DNA from: Cytophaga hutchinsonii ATCC 33406
Lineage (GTDB): Bacteria; Bacteroidota; Bacteroidia; Cytophagales; Cytophagaceae
Reading direction: 5' to 3'
DNA: 64,000 bases
Assembly: GCF_000014145.1 (NCBI RefSeq)
Contig: NC_008255.1
Location: 3,116,001 to 3,180,000, forward strand
Under the pieces are notes generated by a model. The model worked only from the letters and a program-made list of their open reading frames with translations, did not search any database and was not told the origin of the DNA. Of this stretch, positions 18,597-27,236 are shown one piece after another. The stretch's first letter is position 1. Every line of letters starts with the position of its first letter. Both the position numbers and the translations under genes were made by a program.

Positions 18597-18626
18597 CAAA
18601 TTTAAAAAAGAAAAAACAAAATCCAA
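18597..18626 (-). promoter_or_regulatory. Consensus Bacteroidota promoter of the dcw operon
   Basis: Read on the minus strand, TTG (18626-18624), exactly 19 bases, then TAAATTTG (18604-18597). This is a full match to the Bacteroidota primary-sigma consensus TTG-N19-TAnnTTTG. Transcription would begin around 18590, giving an untranslated leader of about 25 bases before the mraZ ATG at 18564. The -33 element lies inside the third MraZ box. Confidence 0.82.
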
Positions 18627-18649
18627 CCACATCAACCCACTTTAACCCA
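18625..18649 (-). promoter_or_regulatory. MraZ operator: three direct repeats with 10-bp period
   Basis: On the minus strand the sequence reads TGGGT (18649-18645), five bases, TGGGT (18639-18635), five bases, TGGTT (18629-18625). This is the published E. coli MraZ-box geometry (TGGGN repeats, five-base spacers). The first two boxes are perfect and the third has one change. The array abuts and overlaps the -33 element of the dcw promoter, as expected for repression by MraZ. Confidence 0.8.
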
Positions 18650-19138
18650 CAATTATAAGATTTTAAACCATTTTGTGGAAAAATAGACCCTTTACCAACA
18701 AGAATTCAACTAAATGATGCACAGCAAAGGAGCTTTTCCGGATAAACAGACATAGCCGGCATGTTTAATGAATTTTATTCAAACAGTTAAAAAAGCAAAA
18801 AAAGTATAAACCTGTTTTTGGCACCATGACCTTAAAACCCCGTATTTATAAGGGCTCTTTTACTTCATTTTTTTAAAAACGCCTGCAAAGCCAATAAAAA
18901 CGGGCATGCAATAGAAATAAAACGATATTCACATCAAATAAAATAATGTATATAAGATGCAACCTATTATGAAAGCACCGTCAATAAAGGGATCAATAAA
19001 TATTGTTGTATGCAATAAATAAAAAAATAGATATACACAAATTGTACTTTAACCCGCTATGCCCCTATTAACGGAGGCTACAGAACATGTGAATTAAGAT
19101 AAAGTTATCAACAAATTGATAAAATATTCCTGAAGGGC
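18650..19138. other. Non-coding, AT-rich divergent region between mraZ and HU
   Basis: About 490 bases hold no convincing reading frame or RNA gene. I see only short A/T tracts, a small imperfect hairpin near 18830-18862 (CCTTAAAACC...ATAAGG) and one DnaA-box-like 9-mer (19105-19113). The promoters for the two flanking genes lie at its ends. Confidence 0.6.
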
Positions 19139-19168
19139 TTGCAGAGTAAGGGTTTTCCTATAATTTCG
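19139..19168 (+). promoter_or_regulatory. Promoter of the HU gene
   Basis: TTG at 19139-19141, exactly 19 bases, then TAATTTCG at 19161-19168. This differs from TTG-N19-TAnnTTTG at one position. The predicted start near 19175 leaves a leader of about 33 bases before the HU ATG at 19208. Confidence 0.65.
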
Positions 19169-19207
19169 TATAACAATTTTAACTTTTACAAACAAAAACT
19201 ACACACT

Positions 19208-19480
19208 ATGAACAAGGCAGAATTAATCGATGCTATCGCAGCTGAATCAAAATTAACTAAAGCAGATTCTAAAAGAGCTTTAGATGCATTTCTTAACGCT
19301 ACTGGTAAAGCGCTTAAAAAAGGTGAATCAGTTGTATTAATTGGTTTCGGTTCTTTTAAAACAGCTACACGTGCAGCTCGTAACGGTAGAAACCCACAAA
19401 CTGGTAAAGTAATTAAAATCAAAGCTAAAAAAGTAGTTAAATTCAAAGCTGGTGCTGAACTTACTAAAAAAGTTAAGTAA
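19208..19480 (+). CDS. hup: Nucleoid protein HU
   Basis: A 90-residue DNABII-family histone-like protein that bends and compacts DNA as a dimer. The helical dimerisation half MNKAELIDAIAAESKLTKAD is followed by the signature GFGSFKT and the DNA-wrapping arm with RNGRNPQTGK. The basic tail ends in KKVK. An in-frame upstream start at 19139 would add 23 non-homologous residues and overlap the promoter, so 19208 is chosen. It is monocistronic, with its own promoter and a strong terminator. Codon use is biased towards few codons, as expected for a highly expressed gene. Confidence 0.96.
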   Translation: MNKAELIDAIAAESKLTKADSKRALDAFLNATGKALKKGESVVLIGFGSFKTATRAARNGRNPQTGKVIKIKAKKVVKFKAGAELTKKVK

Positions 19481-19499
19481 TTAACCGCCTTACTTTTTT

Positions 19500-19541
19500 A
19501 CATAAAAAAACCTGATCAAAACCGATCGGGTTTTTTTATGT
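19500..19541 (+). terminator. Intrinsic terminator after HU
   Basis: An 18-bp stem (19500-19517 and 19524-19541, one G-U pair, six-base loop) with seven T residues inside the 3' arm. It lies 20 bases after the HU stop codon. Confidence 0.9.
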
Positions 19542-19725
19542 AAATCCGTATTTATTTTAAGGTTTTCTATACATAAAAAATCTTAAAAACCTTACAATAT
19601 CCTTCCGTCTTAATCGTCTACCTCATTAACCACATGCTTATCAGACATAATGCATGCACCCTTGCTTGCATTATTTATCTGTGTATGTATACAAATTAAT
19701 CGAATAAGCAATCAATACATTTGTT

Positions 19726-20259
19726 GTGACTAAATCCGGACTCACTCTTATTCTATTTTACATTACATCTATTTATTCGGGCTATGCCCAGAAGATGAGT
19801 AAAAGCGCTATACACTACGAAGCTTTTGGTGCCGGCTGGTACACAAGTGTAAAATTTATACGTGCATTCCGTTATGAACATTTTCTGGTTTCAAAAGAAA
19901 AGCATTCAGTCATGCTCCAGGCAGGATTAGGCGTTTCAAAATGGACAGATTTCACAACAGACTTTAATCCGGATATACTTGTGCCGCTTTCCCTGGGATA
20001 TATGTATGGAAAATCACGCAGCCATCCTATTGTTTCAGCAGGAATGATCTATAGTAGTTATACTTTTTTTAATGCCCGCAAAATTGATATAGACAGGCAC
20101 AGGCAACTATCATTAACCTGGTCTGCCGGTTACCGCTATACACATCCGAATGGAATTACATGCAGTCTCTTTTATATCGGCATGGCAGATGGTATGGATG
20201 TAATCCGCTACGGAGCTGGTTTTTCAATTGGATATAGATTTAAAAAAGGTCATCTATGA
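19726..20259 (+). CDS. Secreted, possibly outer-membrane beta-barrel protein
   Basis: A 177-residue protein with an N-terminal signal peptide (hydrophobic core LTLILFYITSIYSGYAQ). The mature part has alternating, aromatic-rich strands (VKFIRAFRYEHFLVS, GLGVSKWTDF, AGFSIGYRFKKG), and the aromatic C-terminal strand resembles a small outer-membrane beta-barrel. The start is GTG at 19726. The first internal ATG (codon 24) would delete the signal peptide, so GTG is preferred. Its stop overlaps the start of the GDPD-like lipoprotein by four bases (ATGA), so both are cell-envelope proteins made together. No specific function was recognised. Confidence 0.65.
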   Translation: MTKSGLTLILFYITSIYSGYAQKMSKSAIHYEAFGAGWYTSVKFIRAFRYEHFLVSKEKHSVMLQAGLGVSKWTDFTTDFNPDILVPLSLGYMYGKSRSHPIVSAGMIYSSYTFFNARKIDIDRHRQLSLTWSAGYRYTHPNGITCSLFYIGMADGMDVIRYGAGFSIGYRFKKGHL

Positions 20260-21047
20260 AACAGATATACTTACTTCTTTTATGCGGCGTACTATTCGCC
20301 TGCAAAAAAAAAGAGTCGTTACCTGAGGTACAAAAAATCGGGCACAGCGGCATGGGCTTATACGGCGATTATCCGATCAATTCCTTTGAATCATTGATGC
20401 AGGCATTCTTGTTGGGTGCAGATGGTGTCGAAATTGATGTTCAGATGACCCGTGATGGCATATTGGTACTATTGCATGATGAACTGTTAGACAATCAAAC
20501 CAATGGTACAGGTGCCGTTCAGGAACGTACCTGGGATGAGATAAGTAATCTTGCGTATGATAATATTGCACTGGGGCGGTATAATATTATCCGGCTGGAT
20601 TTCCTTTTAGAAAACTGCGGACCCCATATCGATAAATTATTTTATTTCGATATCAAGCCTAATGCCTACAGCACGGAGCATTTATATACATTAAACAGAA
20701 ACCTTTCAACGCTTATAACAAAATTTAATCTTGAAGATAATTCTGTGCTGATGTATCAAAACAATGCGCAATTTTTACATATGCTATCTTTACGAACCGA
20801 CCTTACTATTTATTCTTATTCAGATTTTAACACAGCGAAAAAAAATATTTTACAGTATAAGCTTAACGGATGGGTAGCAAGTATAAACGATATAGACGAA
20901 TCAAAAGTAGCACAGATGCACGAAATAGGTGCCCGTGTAGTTGGATTTAGTACATTTAATAAAAATGATCATCTGAATCTCATACATAAAGGTGTGGATA
21001 TTATTCAAACAGATAATCTTAAAAATCTGATCAATCTGTATCAATAA
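20256..21047 (+). CDS. GDPD-like phosphodiesterase lipoprotein
   Basis: A 263-residue lipoprotein: signal peptide with lipobox LFAC, lipidated Cys at about 16, followed by KKKES. The catalytic domain is a glycerophosphodiester phosphodiesterase TIM barrel. The metal-binding pair GVEIDVQMT (about 63-71) and the second catalytic histidine in LLHDELLD are present. The first motif reads GHSGMG where the family usually has HRG, and the later acidic residue is Asp (FDIKPN) instead of the usual Glu. It probably hydrolyses glycerophosphodiesters or a related phosphodiester at the envelope, but the altered motif leaves activity and substrate uncertain. It is translationally coupled to the upstream gene. 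Confidence 0.85.
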   Translation: MKQIYLLLLCGVLFACKKKESLPEVQKIGHSGMGLYGDYPINSFESLMQAFLLGADGVEIDVQMTRDGILVLLHDELLDNQTNGTGAVQERTWDEISNLAYDNIALGRYNIIRLDFLLENCGPHIDKLFYFDIKPNAYSTEHLYTLNRNLSTLITKFNLEDNSVLMYQNNAQFLHMLSLRTDLTIYSYSDFNTAKKNILQYKLNGWVASINDIDESKVAQMHEIGARVVGFSTFNKNDHLNLIHKGVDIIQTDNLKNLINLYQ

Positions 21048-21134
21048 CAACTGCTTGCTTGTATTATTGATACTTTCCCTACCTTGCACATGCTTTTTTA
21101 AGAGCAATAGATTTTAATGCTGTTATATAATTTC

Positions 21135-21142
21135 TATCTTTG
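21135..21142 (+). promoter_or_regulatory. Likely -7 element (TAnnTTTG) for the DUF4291 gene
   Basis: TATCTTTG matches the Bacteroidota -7 consensus exactly and lies about 93 bases upstream of the ATG at 21235. The -33 region at the expected distance is only T-rich (TTTT at 21112-21115), so this is a moderate call. Confidence 0.4.
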
Positions 21143-21234
21143 CCTGCATAAACTTTTACCTTTTCCACTCTTGTTGTGAAGGATCTTTCTCATAGAGATT
21201 GCTGCAACATTTTTTATAAAAAAATCATCACATA

Positions 21235-21825
21235 ATGTTAGAAAAACAAATACGCGCCGTATATGATCAACAGACTATAACTGTTTATCAAGCGTATAAA
21301 AATGAAATAGCTATACCGGCTGTAAAAAATCAAAAATTCGTAGCGCCTTTTAAAATCGAACGCATGACCTGGATCAAACCATCTTTTTTATGGATGATGT
21401 ATCGGTCTGGCTGGGCAGCCAAAGAAGGTCAGGAGCATGTACTGGCCATTAAACTAAAACGCGAAGGGTTTGAATGGGCGCTGGCTAATTGCTGTTTGTC
21501 GCACTTTGATAGTACAATGTTCTCTTCTTTGGAGGCATGGAAAAACAAATTAGAGCACACACAGGTACGCTTACAGTGGGATCCTGAAAAAGATATTCAC
21601 TTACAAAATCTTGCTTACAGAAGCATACAAATAGGGCTTAGCGGAGTTGCTGTTGAACACTATGTAAACGATTGGATCGTGTCTATCGATGACATCACAC
21701 CGGTTTGTAAAAAGATCCATGCGCTGGTGCTTGATAAAAAAACAGAGGAAGCAAACAGTTTATTACCGGCAGAAAATATCTATCCGGTTTCTGAAACATT
21801 GAAACATACTATTGGGGCAGATTAA
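21235..21825 (+). CDS. DUF4291-family protein
   Basis: A 196-residue cytoplasmic protein recognised as DUF4291 from the start (IRAVYDQQTITVYQAYKNEI), the tryptophan-rich core RMTWIKPSFLWMMYRSGW (about 44-61) and the later VRLQWDPEKD with the IQIGLSG segment. The family is widespread in bacteria and fungi and has no established function. The conserved Trp/Arg core suggests a nucleic acid or nucleotide ligand, but this is not shown here. The gene stands alone, with its own promoter candidate and a strong shared terminator downstream. Confidence 0.85.
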   Translation: MLEKQIRAVYDQQTITVYQAYKNEIAIPAVKNQKFVAPFKIERMTWIKPSFLWMMYRSGWAAKEGQEHVLAIKLKREGFEWALANCCLSHFDSTMFSSLEAWKNKLEHTQVRLQWDPEKDIHLQNLAYRSIQIGLSGVAVEHYVNDWIVSIDDITPVCKKIHALVLDKKTEEANSLLPAENIYPVSETLKHTIGAD

Positions 21826-21947
21826 AAAATACTTTCTGGAAACTATCAGCAGCTCTACGCAGAAGTCTGGATATATATACACTCGAAAGGTATTAACCTG
21901 CTAAACGTTTTAACATAATACAGCCTGAATAGTATATCCATTTCAAT

Positions 21948-22004
21948 CCCGATAAAAAGAAAGCCTTCCCGCGGGATCCACGGGAAGGCTTTCTTTTTAT
22001 CGGG
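21948..22004. terminator. Bidirectional terminator between the DUF4291 gene and ffh
   Basis: A perfect 24-bp inverted repeat (21948-21971 and 21981-22004) with a nine-base loop. Its stem contains A-runs and T-runs on the two sides, so it can serve both convergent genes. It is the longest perfect stem in the window. Confidence 0.9.
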
Positions 22005-22013
22005 GAATAAAAC

Positions 22014-23345
22014 TTATCGTTTCATTAAATTTTTCATGTTGGGCGGAATACCTTTACCCTGCATTTTGTTCATGCTCTTCATCATTTTACGCATGTCTTC
22101 AAATTGCTTCAACAGGTTATTTACTTGCTGAATAGAAGTTCCAGACCCTTTTGCTATTCTGTTTCTTCTGTTACCGCTTAACAGATCCGGGTTCTCCCGT
22201 TCTTCTTTTGTCATAGAGAAAATGATTGCTTCAATCGGTTTGAATGCATCATCATCAATCGGCAGATCTTTCATCATTTTACCCATACCCGGAATCATAC
22301 CGACAAGGTCTTTGATGCTACCCATTTTTTTAATCTGCTGAATCTGATTTAAGAAATCTTCAAAGTTGAATTGATTCTTTCTTAATTTCTGATTTAACTT
22401 CTTTGTTTCTTCTTCATCAAATACCTGCTGCGCACGTTCTACAAGCGATACAACGTCACCCATACCCAGAATACGGCTTGCCATACGTTCCGGATAGAAC
22501 ACATCAAGTGCATCCATTTTTTCACCAGTACTGATGAATTTGATTGGCTTCTCAACTACTGCACGAATAGAAATTGCAGCACCACCACGGGTATCCCCAT
22601 CTAATTTGGTTAATACAACACCGTCAAAATTAATGCGGTCATTGAATGCTTTTGCTGTATTCACCGCATCCTGGCCGGTCATGGAATCGACTACAAAAAG
22701 TGTTTCTGAAGGTTGTATTGCCTTCTTCACTTCTGCAATTTCATTCATCATCTGTTCGTCTATCGCTAAACGACCGGCCGTATCTATGATTACAACTTTC
22801 TTATTATTTTTCTTAGCGTATTCAATTGCGTTCTTTGAAATTTCAACAGGCTTCTTATTGTCAGGTTCTGTATATACTTCCACACCTACCTGCTCACCCA
22901 ATACCTTCAACTGATCAATGGCAGCCGGCCTGTACACATCACAGGCAACCAGCAACACATTTCTGTTCTGCTTTTTGATGTAAGCAGCAAGCTTCCCGGA
23001 AAACGTTGTTTTACCCGAACCTTGTAAACCTGCAATTAATATAACAGAAGGATCTCCTTTCAGGCTGATTTCCTGCTTTTCTCCACCCATTAACTTTGTT
23101 AACTCTTCATGGGTGATTTTAACAAGTAATTGTCCCGGAGAAACTGAAATAAGTACTTCTCTGCCTAAGGCAATTTCTTTTATATCATCGGTTACAGACT
23201 TTGCTACTTTATAGTTAACATCGGCATCAATCAAGGCTTTGCGAATTTCCTTAGCTGTTGTGGCAACGTTAATTTCTGTAATTCTACCCTGGCCCTTTAG
23301 GGTTTTAAATGCTTTATCGAGCTTCTGACTTAAATTATCAAACAT
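22014..23345 (-). CDS. ffh: Signal recognition particle GTPase Ffh
   Basis: Ffh is the protein subunit of the signal recognition particle, which targets nascent membrane and secreted proteins to FtsY and SecYEG. The N-terminal helical bundle is followed by the GTPase domain with P-loop GLQGSGKTTFSGK (about 105-117), DTAGR and TKLDGDTRGG. The C-terminal M domain is methionine-rich, with the GMIPGMGKMM segment and an RNA-binding helix region (SGNRRNRIAKGSG). At 443 residues the length is normal. It ends next to the strong terminator at 21948-22004. The 281 bases upstream, shared with the divergent LamG gene, show no clear promoter. Confidence 0.98.
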   Translation of the reverse strand: MFDNLSQKLDKAFKTLKGQGRITEINVATTAKEIRKALIDADVNYKVAKSVTDDIKEIALGREVLISVSPGQLLVKITHEELTKLMGGEKQEISLKGDPSVILIAGLQGSGKTTFSGKLAAYIKKQNRNVLLVACDVYRPAAIDQLKVLGEQVGVEVYTEPDNKKPVEISKNAIEYAKKNNKKVVIIDTAGRLAIDEQMMNEIAEVKKAIQPSETLFVVDSMTGQDAVNTAKAFNDRINFDGVVLTKLDGDTRGGAAISIRAVVEKPIKFISTGEKMDALDVFYPERMASRILGMGDVVSLVERAQQVFDEEETKKLNQKLRKNQFNFEDFLNQIQQIKKMGSIKDLVGMIPGMGKMMKDLPIDDDAFKPIEAIIFSMTKEERENPDLLSGNRRNRIAKGSGTSIQQVNNLLKQFEDMRKMMKSMNKMQGKGIPPNMKNLMKR

Positions 23346-23626
23346 AATGGTATTAGAAATGGCTACTAAAATACAAAAAAACTAAAGCAGAGCCTAAATT
23401 ATTCTCAGCTAACAAAGAAACGGGGTCATTATTATCCTTTATCTGGATTATTTTCCGGAAATCGACTTTTTTAGAAAAAAACCGCTCAGGCATGTTACAA
23501 CCGTTTACATCCCCTTCCAATTTTGTATTCTCTTATGTTAAAAAAATAAAAATATTTTGTTAAACATAATTATTTACACGGCAATTTTAACATTATTTGT
23601 TATTATAAACCTTAAAAATCAGCACT

Positions 23627-25321
23627 ATGAAAAAATTATTTTATTTATTTTTATTTGTTATAGCATGTAATCCAATGCTTTTTGCACAAATTCCTACAGC
23701 AAACTTAATTGCAAGGTATCCTTTTTCTGGCAATGCGAACGATGTAAGCGGCAACGTCCTCAATGGAACGGTTAATGGTGCAACGCTGGTAGCAGATCAT
23801 AATGGCACAACAAATGATGCATACGATTTTACTTATGGGAATAGTATAACGGTTAGTTCACAACCCATTCTGGATAATGGATTTGGTCTTGGTATTACCC
23901 TTGCAACATGGGTGTATATCACTAGTCCAGGTCAATCAGCCCGGTTGATTGACAGAACATTAGTAGGCAATAATTCCGGATTTATACTGGACCTTGTAAA
24001 TGGTCAGTTAAGATTTATCGGCGATCGGACGATCGGTGCAAATATGTCAAGTATAACTGTTCCTACAAATACATGGACACACGTAGCCATAACATTTAAT
24101 AATTCCACCGGAACATTGATTTATTATGTAAATGGTGTAAGTACCCAAACCTTCAATAACTCTACGCGTTTGGTTGGTACGGCAACAAACCTTCCGCTTC
24201 TATTCGGCAGAGATCAGAGTGGAGGAAGTTTATTTGTTGGTTCTATGGATGAACCAAGTATATACGGAAGAGCACTTTCATTGTGCGAAATCAGAGCGCT
24301 GGCTGGATTAGGACAATTAACAACTCCTATCACGGGTAACAATACTGTTTGCGTAAATCAATTATTACTTCTTTCAAATGCTACTTCAGGAGGAACCTGG
24401 TCCAGTTCAAATACTGCTGTTGCAACCGTTAATTCATTTGGATTAGTAAGCGGAATAAGCGCCGGTCCTGCGGTTATTACCTATACTGTACCAAGCGGCG
24501 GTTGCCAGTTAGTGGCTAATTTCCCAATAACAGTAAACAGTACACTTGTGTTTACTATTGTAGGCAATTCTACGGTATGCCCTAATTCCAGCGGAAACGG
24601 ATATACTGTTTCTCCCATTGTTTCTAACGCCGACTATACATGGAATATTCAGAATGGACCTAATGTTGGTGTCAATTTTCCTGTCAACGGCTCTACAAAT
24701 ACCACGCTTACTATTCCTAATTCTGTAACAAACAATCAATTTATTCTTAGATGCCAGGGATTAAATCTATGCGGCAGTTCAGCAATCGTTTCTAAAACCA
24801 TTACCCTCAGTACCGACGTGCCGGCGGTTCCCAATGTCACTTGTTCAGGAACAAGCGGTTCTAACACATGTGTTAATCTTACCGTTACCAATGCAGGTAC
24901 GAGTTCAATTCAATGGATTGTTAACGGTGTGGTTCAGGGTACTTCCAATACATTTGTAAGACCTCTTAATTCATCTGTTCTATGTACCTTCACCAGTCCA
25001 TCAGGTTGTACCAAATCTACCTGGTATTCTCCGGCTGTTGTTTGTACGTACCAGGCAAGAACAAGCAACACCGCATCTGACAATTATACAGGATTAGTAC
25101 TATATCCTAATCCGAATGCCGGAAACTTTACAATTAAAACAAATAACTACAATGGTAAAGCTTTAGTATATAGTATTCTTGGTGTTGTTGTTGATGAAAT
25201 AACTGTTACTGACGTAAACAATTCATATAACCTCGACATCTCTGACAAACCTAAAGGTACTTATCTTCTCAAATTAACAGGCGGAGATCAGGATCATGTA
25301 AGTGTTTTTGTTGTTCAATAA
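23627..25321 (+). CDS. Secreted LamG-domain protein with T9SS type A sorting domain
   Basis: A 564-residue secreted protein. Signal peptide about 1-21 (ends MLFAQ). A LamG/concanavalin-like jelly roll follows at about 28-215 (NLIARYPFSGNANDVSG...GSMDEPSIYGRALS), which is typical for carbohydrate or adhesion modules. Next come a bacterial Ig-like (Big2-type) domain (NTAVATVNSFGLVSGISAG) and two further Ig/PKD-like repeats. The last 75 residues are a T9SS type A sorting domain (LYPNPNAGNFTIKT...KGTYLLKL). It should cross the outer membrane through the type IX system and be attached to the cell surface. There is no catalytic glycoside hydrolase domain, so an adhesin or binding protein is more likely. 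Confidence 0.88.
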   Translation: MKKLFYLFLFVIACNPMLFAQIPTANLIARYPFSGNANDVSGNVLNGTVNGATLVADHNGTTNDAYDFTYGNSITVSSQPILDNGFGLGITLATWVYITSPGQSARLIDRTLVGNNSGFILDLVNGQLRFIGDRTIGANMSSITVPTNTWTHVAITFNNSTGTLIYYVNGVSTQTFNNSTRLVGTATNLPLLFGRDQSGGSLFVGSMDEPSIYGRALSLCEIRALAGLGQLTTPITGNNTVCVNQLLLLSNATSGGTWSSSNTAVATVNSFGLVSGISAGPAVITYTVPSGGCQLVANFPITVNSTLVFTIVGNSTVCPNSSGNGYTVSPIVSNADYTWNIQNGPNVGVNFPVNGSTNTTLTIPNSVTNNQFILRCQGLNLCGSSAIVSKTITLSTDVPAVPNVTCSGTSGSNTCVNLTVTNAGTSSIQWIVNGVVQGTSNTFVRPLNSSVLCTFTSPSGCTKSTWYSPAVVCTYQARTSNTASDNYTGLVLYPNPNAGNFTIKTNNYNGKALVYSILGVVVDEITVTDVNNSYNLDISDKPKGTYLLKLTGGDQDHVSVFVVQ

Positions 25322-25405
25322 GAATTCAGCAACACAATGTTAACCTGAAAGTACTTGTGAGCAGGCATTAAATGCTACTCACGTATAACTGGTTGATTAC
25401 ATCTG

Positions 25406-25444
25406 AAAAGGAAGAGGTTTAATTAATTTAAACCTCTTCCTTTT
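25406..25444 (+). terminator. Intrinsic terminator after the LamG gene
   Basis: A 17-bp perfect stem (25406-25422 and 25428-25444) with a five-base loop and a T-run closing the 3' arm, 85 bases after the stop codon. Confidence 0.85.
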
Positions 25445-25528
25445 TATGTTAAGGTACTATGCGGCTTTGTTGAGAATACTGCATAAAGCCAGCATATATA
25501 AATAATACCCGGATATGCTTGGATTATG

Positions 25529-25574
25529 CAGCAATGAGATTAATATTCACTTCTGAATATTAATCTCATTGCTG
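25529..25574. repeat. Perfect 21-bp inverted repeat without T-tail
   Basis: Arms 25529-25549 and 25554-25574 are exactly complementary around a four-base loop. Neither side has the T-run of an intrinsic terminator. It lies 30 bases beyond the end of the minus-strand acyltransferase gene and 85 bases after the real terminator of the LamG gene. Confidence 0.85.
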
Positions 25575-25604
25575 CTATAAAAATATAACCTGTTGCTTCA
25601 GAGA

Positions 25605-26288
25605 TCAGCGATCGAAAGTCTGTTGTAATTTTTCAATATCCAGCATGTGTTCCGCATTCCGCGCTAACCATTCTTTATCCTTTTCCCACCATTTGAATGC
25701 CAGTAAAAATGCAATCTGGGAATCTGTAAACCGATACTTAATATTTTTAGCTGGTACGCCGCCAACAACTTCATACGGGGTAACATTTTTTGTTACTACT
25801 GCACCCGCAGCAATAATAGCACCATCGCCAATGGTTACGCCATCTGCAATGATAACGTTTGCACCGATCCATACATCATTACCAATAGAAACAGGCATGT
25901 GTTCAGTAAAAGAATCGGTGCCGGAAAAAGTAATTGCCACCTGTTTTGCCTTAGAATAAAATGCCGGATGAATGGAAACAAATGTACTTGTAGGATGTGT
26001 GCCCAGACCCATCTGTACATTAGGACCAATCGCACAAAACTTACCTATATGGCTGCGTGAAATCTGACTGTTTTTAGCAATGTACGTATAAGACCCTACA
26101 GTTGAATGCCACAGCCGTACGTGATCGTATAATCTGTTATATTCCCCGAACGTGCTGCCTTTTATATTAGTCAGGTAACCAAGCTGCAGGTTACTGCCCC
26201 GGTATTTTATTTCTAAAACCGTTTTTTGTACAAGCCAGTACAGCCAGAGCGTAAAAGGGTTTTTCAATATACTGCTGATAAATCTCAT
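25605..26288 (-). CDS. Hexapeptide-repeat acyltransferase (LbH fold)
   Basis: A 227-residue left-handed beta-helix acyltransferase. The central part consists of hexapeptide repeats (I-G-x-x-x-x type), and the CatB/xenobiotic acetyltransferase-like segment [15 protein letters not shown] is followed by [16 protein letters not shown] and the family closing [13 protein letters not shown]. It most likely O- or N-acetylates a sugar. It overlaps the upstream candidate transferase gene by four bases and is the last gene of the pseudaminic acid cluster, so modification of a nonulosonate or of the glycan carrying it is the natural inference. Confidence 0.88.
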   Translation of the reverse strand: MRFISSILKNPFTLWLYWLVQKTVLEIKYRGSNLQLGYLTNIKGSTFGEYNRLYDHVRLWHSTVGSYTYIAKNSQISRSHIGKFCAIGPNVQMGLGTHPTSTFVSIHPAFYSKAKQVAITFSGTDSFTEHMPVSIGNDVWIGANVIIADGVTIGDGAIIAAGAVVTKNVTPYEVVGGVPAKNIKYRFTDSQIAFLLAFKWWEKDKEWLARNAEHMLDIEKLQQTFDR

Positions 26289-27187
26289 AGTAAATCGGTT
26301 ATTTTTTTCCGTTCAAATGCATCTACATACGAACCTTCGGTTACATTGTAAACACGCACACCTACGTGATCGGCGTATTTTTTAATTGCCTTATATCCGG
26401 CAAACGTTTTAACAGCCATCATCAATACAGCCGCCAGATCTGCTTTAACAGAAGAACCCGGTCTGATATGCACTTTTGTTTTTCCGCCATCATTATTTTT
26501 ATCGTAAAAATGTGTATGCTGCAGGTATACTTCATTTTCGTCGCTAACCCATACATCTTTAAAAAAAGAATTTTCAACGCCGGTAAGGTAGATGTTTTTA
26601 TAGTTTATCTTAACGCCTAAAAAGATGGAAGCGACTACTACGTTTTGGCAGAGGGGCATTCCGATGCCACGCTTATAAAAAAAATAACTAAACCAATCAA
26701 AGCCTTGTACAATGGTATAATTAAAATAATGGATGTTGATATTGGAATTTCTTTTTGCTATCTCCTGAATGTGTGTTGAATGTTTAGACATCTGAGGGAC
26801 AAGAATATTAAACTTCCAGGACGTTTTTTCGATAAGCACTTCAATCATGTCTTTTATATCTGCGCGCAACGTTGCTGAATCTTTGGGATAATAAGCATTA
26901 TCGAGCCATACCAGGATGTTGGGTTTGAGAGATTCAAACTCTGCACTGGCAGGAAAATTATTTACGCAAATCAGATCTTTGTTCTCAAAAAATGAAGGAG
27001 TCTCTACCAGCGCTTTTTTTAAGGACGGCCCGTTGCCGATAACAATCGCCTCGTAGTTTTCAGGTTTAGGTACGCTTACATTAAACCTTGACAGTACAAC
27101 TACTTTAATAAGTGAAGAAAATAACGAAAAAAAATCCGACACATATTGTTGTAATTTCTCTGCAAAGTCTTTCAGTAGGAAGATCAT
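26285..27187 (-). CDS. DUF115/Cst-like candidate nonulosonate (sialyl-type) transferase
   Basis: A 300-residue protein beginning with a possible membrane-associated helix, then a Rossmann-like strand and loop [15 protein letters not shown] (about 44-58). GNGPSLK is the N-terminal signature shared by the DUF115/MptE-like proteins and the Cst-type sialyltransferases. Further landmarks are [26 protein letters not shown] and [12 protein letters not shown] near the C-terminal third, where sialyltransferase-like enzymes have a G-x-D/E motif. It directly follows pseI in the same operon, so it is the best candidate in this cluster for transferring CMP-pseudaminic acid. Enzyme class is inferred and no assay-specific residue is decisive. 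Confidence 0.6.
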   Translation of the reverse strand: MIFLLKDFAEKLQQYVSDFFSLFSSLIKVVVLSRFNVSVPKPENYEAIVIGNGPSLKKALVETPSFFENKDLICVNNFPASAEFESLKPNILVWLDNAYYPKDSATLRADIKDMIEVLIEKTSWKFNILVPQMSKHSTHIQEIAKRNSNINIHYFNYTIVQGFDWFSYFFYKRGIGMPLCQNVVVASIFLGVKINYKNIYLTGVENSFFKDVWVSDENEVYLQHTHFYDKNNDGGKTKVHIRPGSSVKADLAAVLMMAVKTFAGYKAIKKYADHVGVRVYNVTEGSYVDAFERKKITDLL

Positions 27188-27236
27188 ATTATTTATGAAT
27201 GAGGCTTAATAATATTCAGATTAAATGTATTCCTGA

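Noticed and set aside
19105-19113. A DnaA-box-like TTATCAACA in the AT-rich region near HU
   Set aside because: It is a single mismatched box with no cluster and no dnaA gene nearby, so there is no case for an origin of replication.
19139-19207. An upstream start for HU
   Set aside because: It would add 23 residues absent from HU proteins and would start within the promoter.
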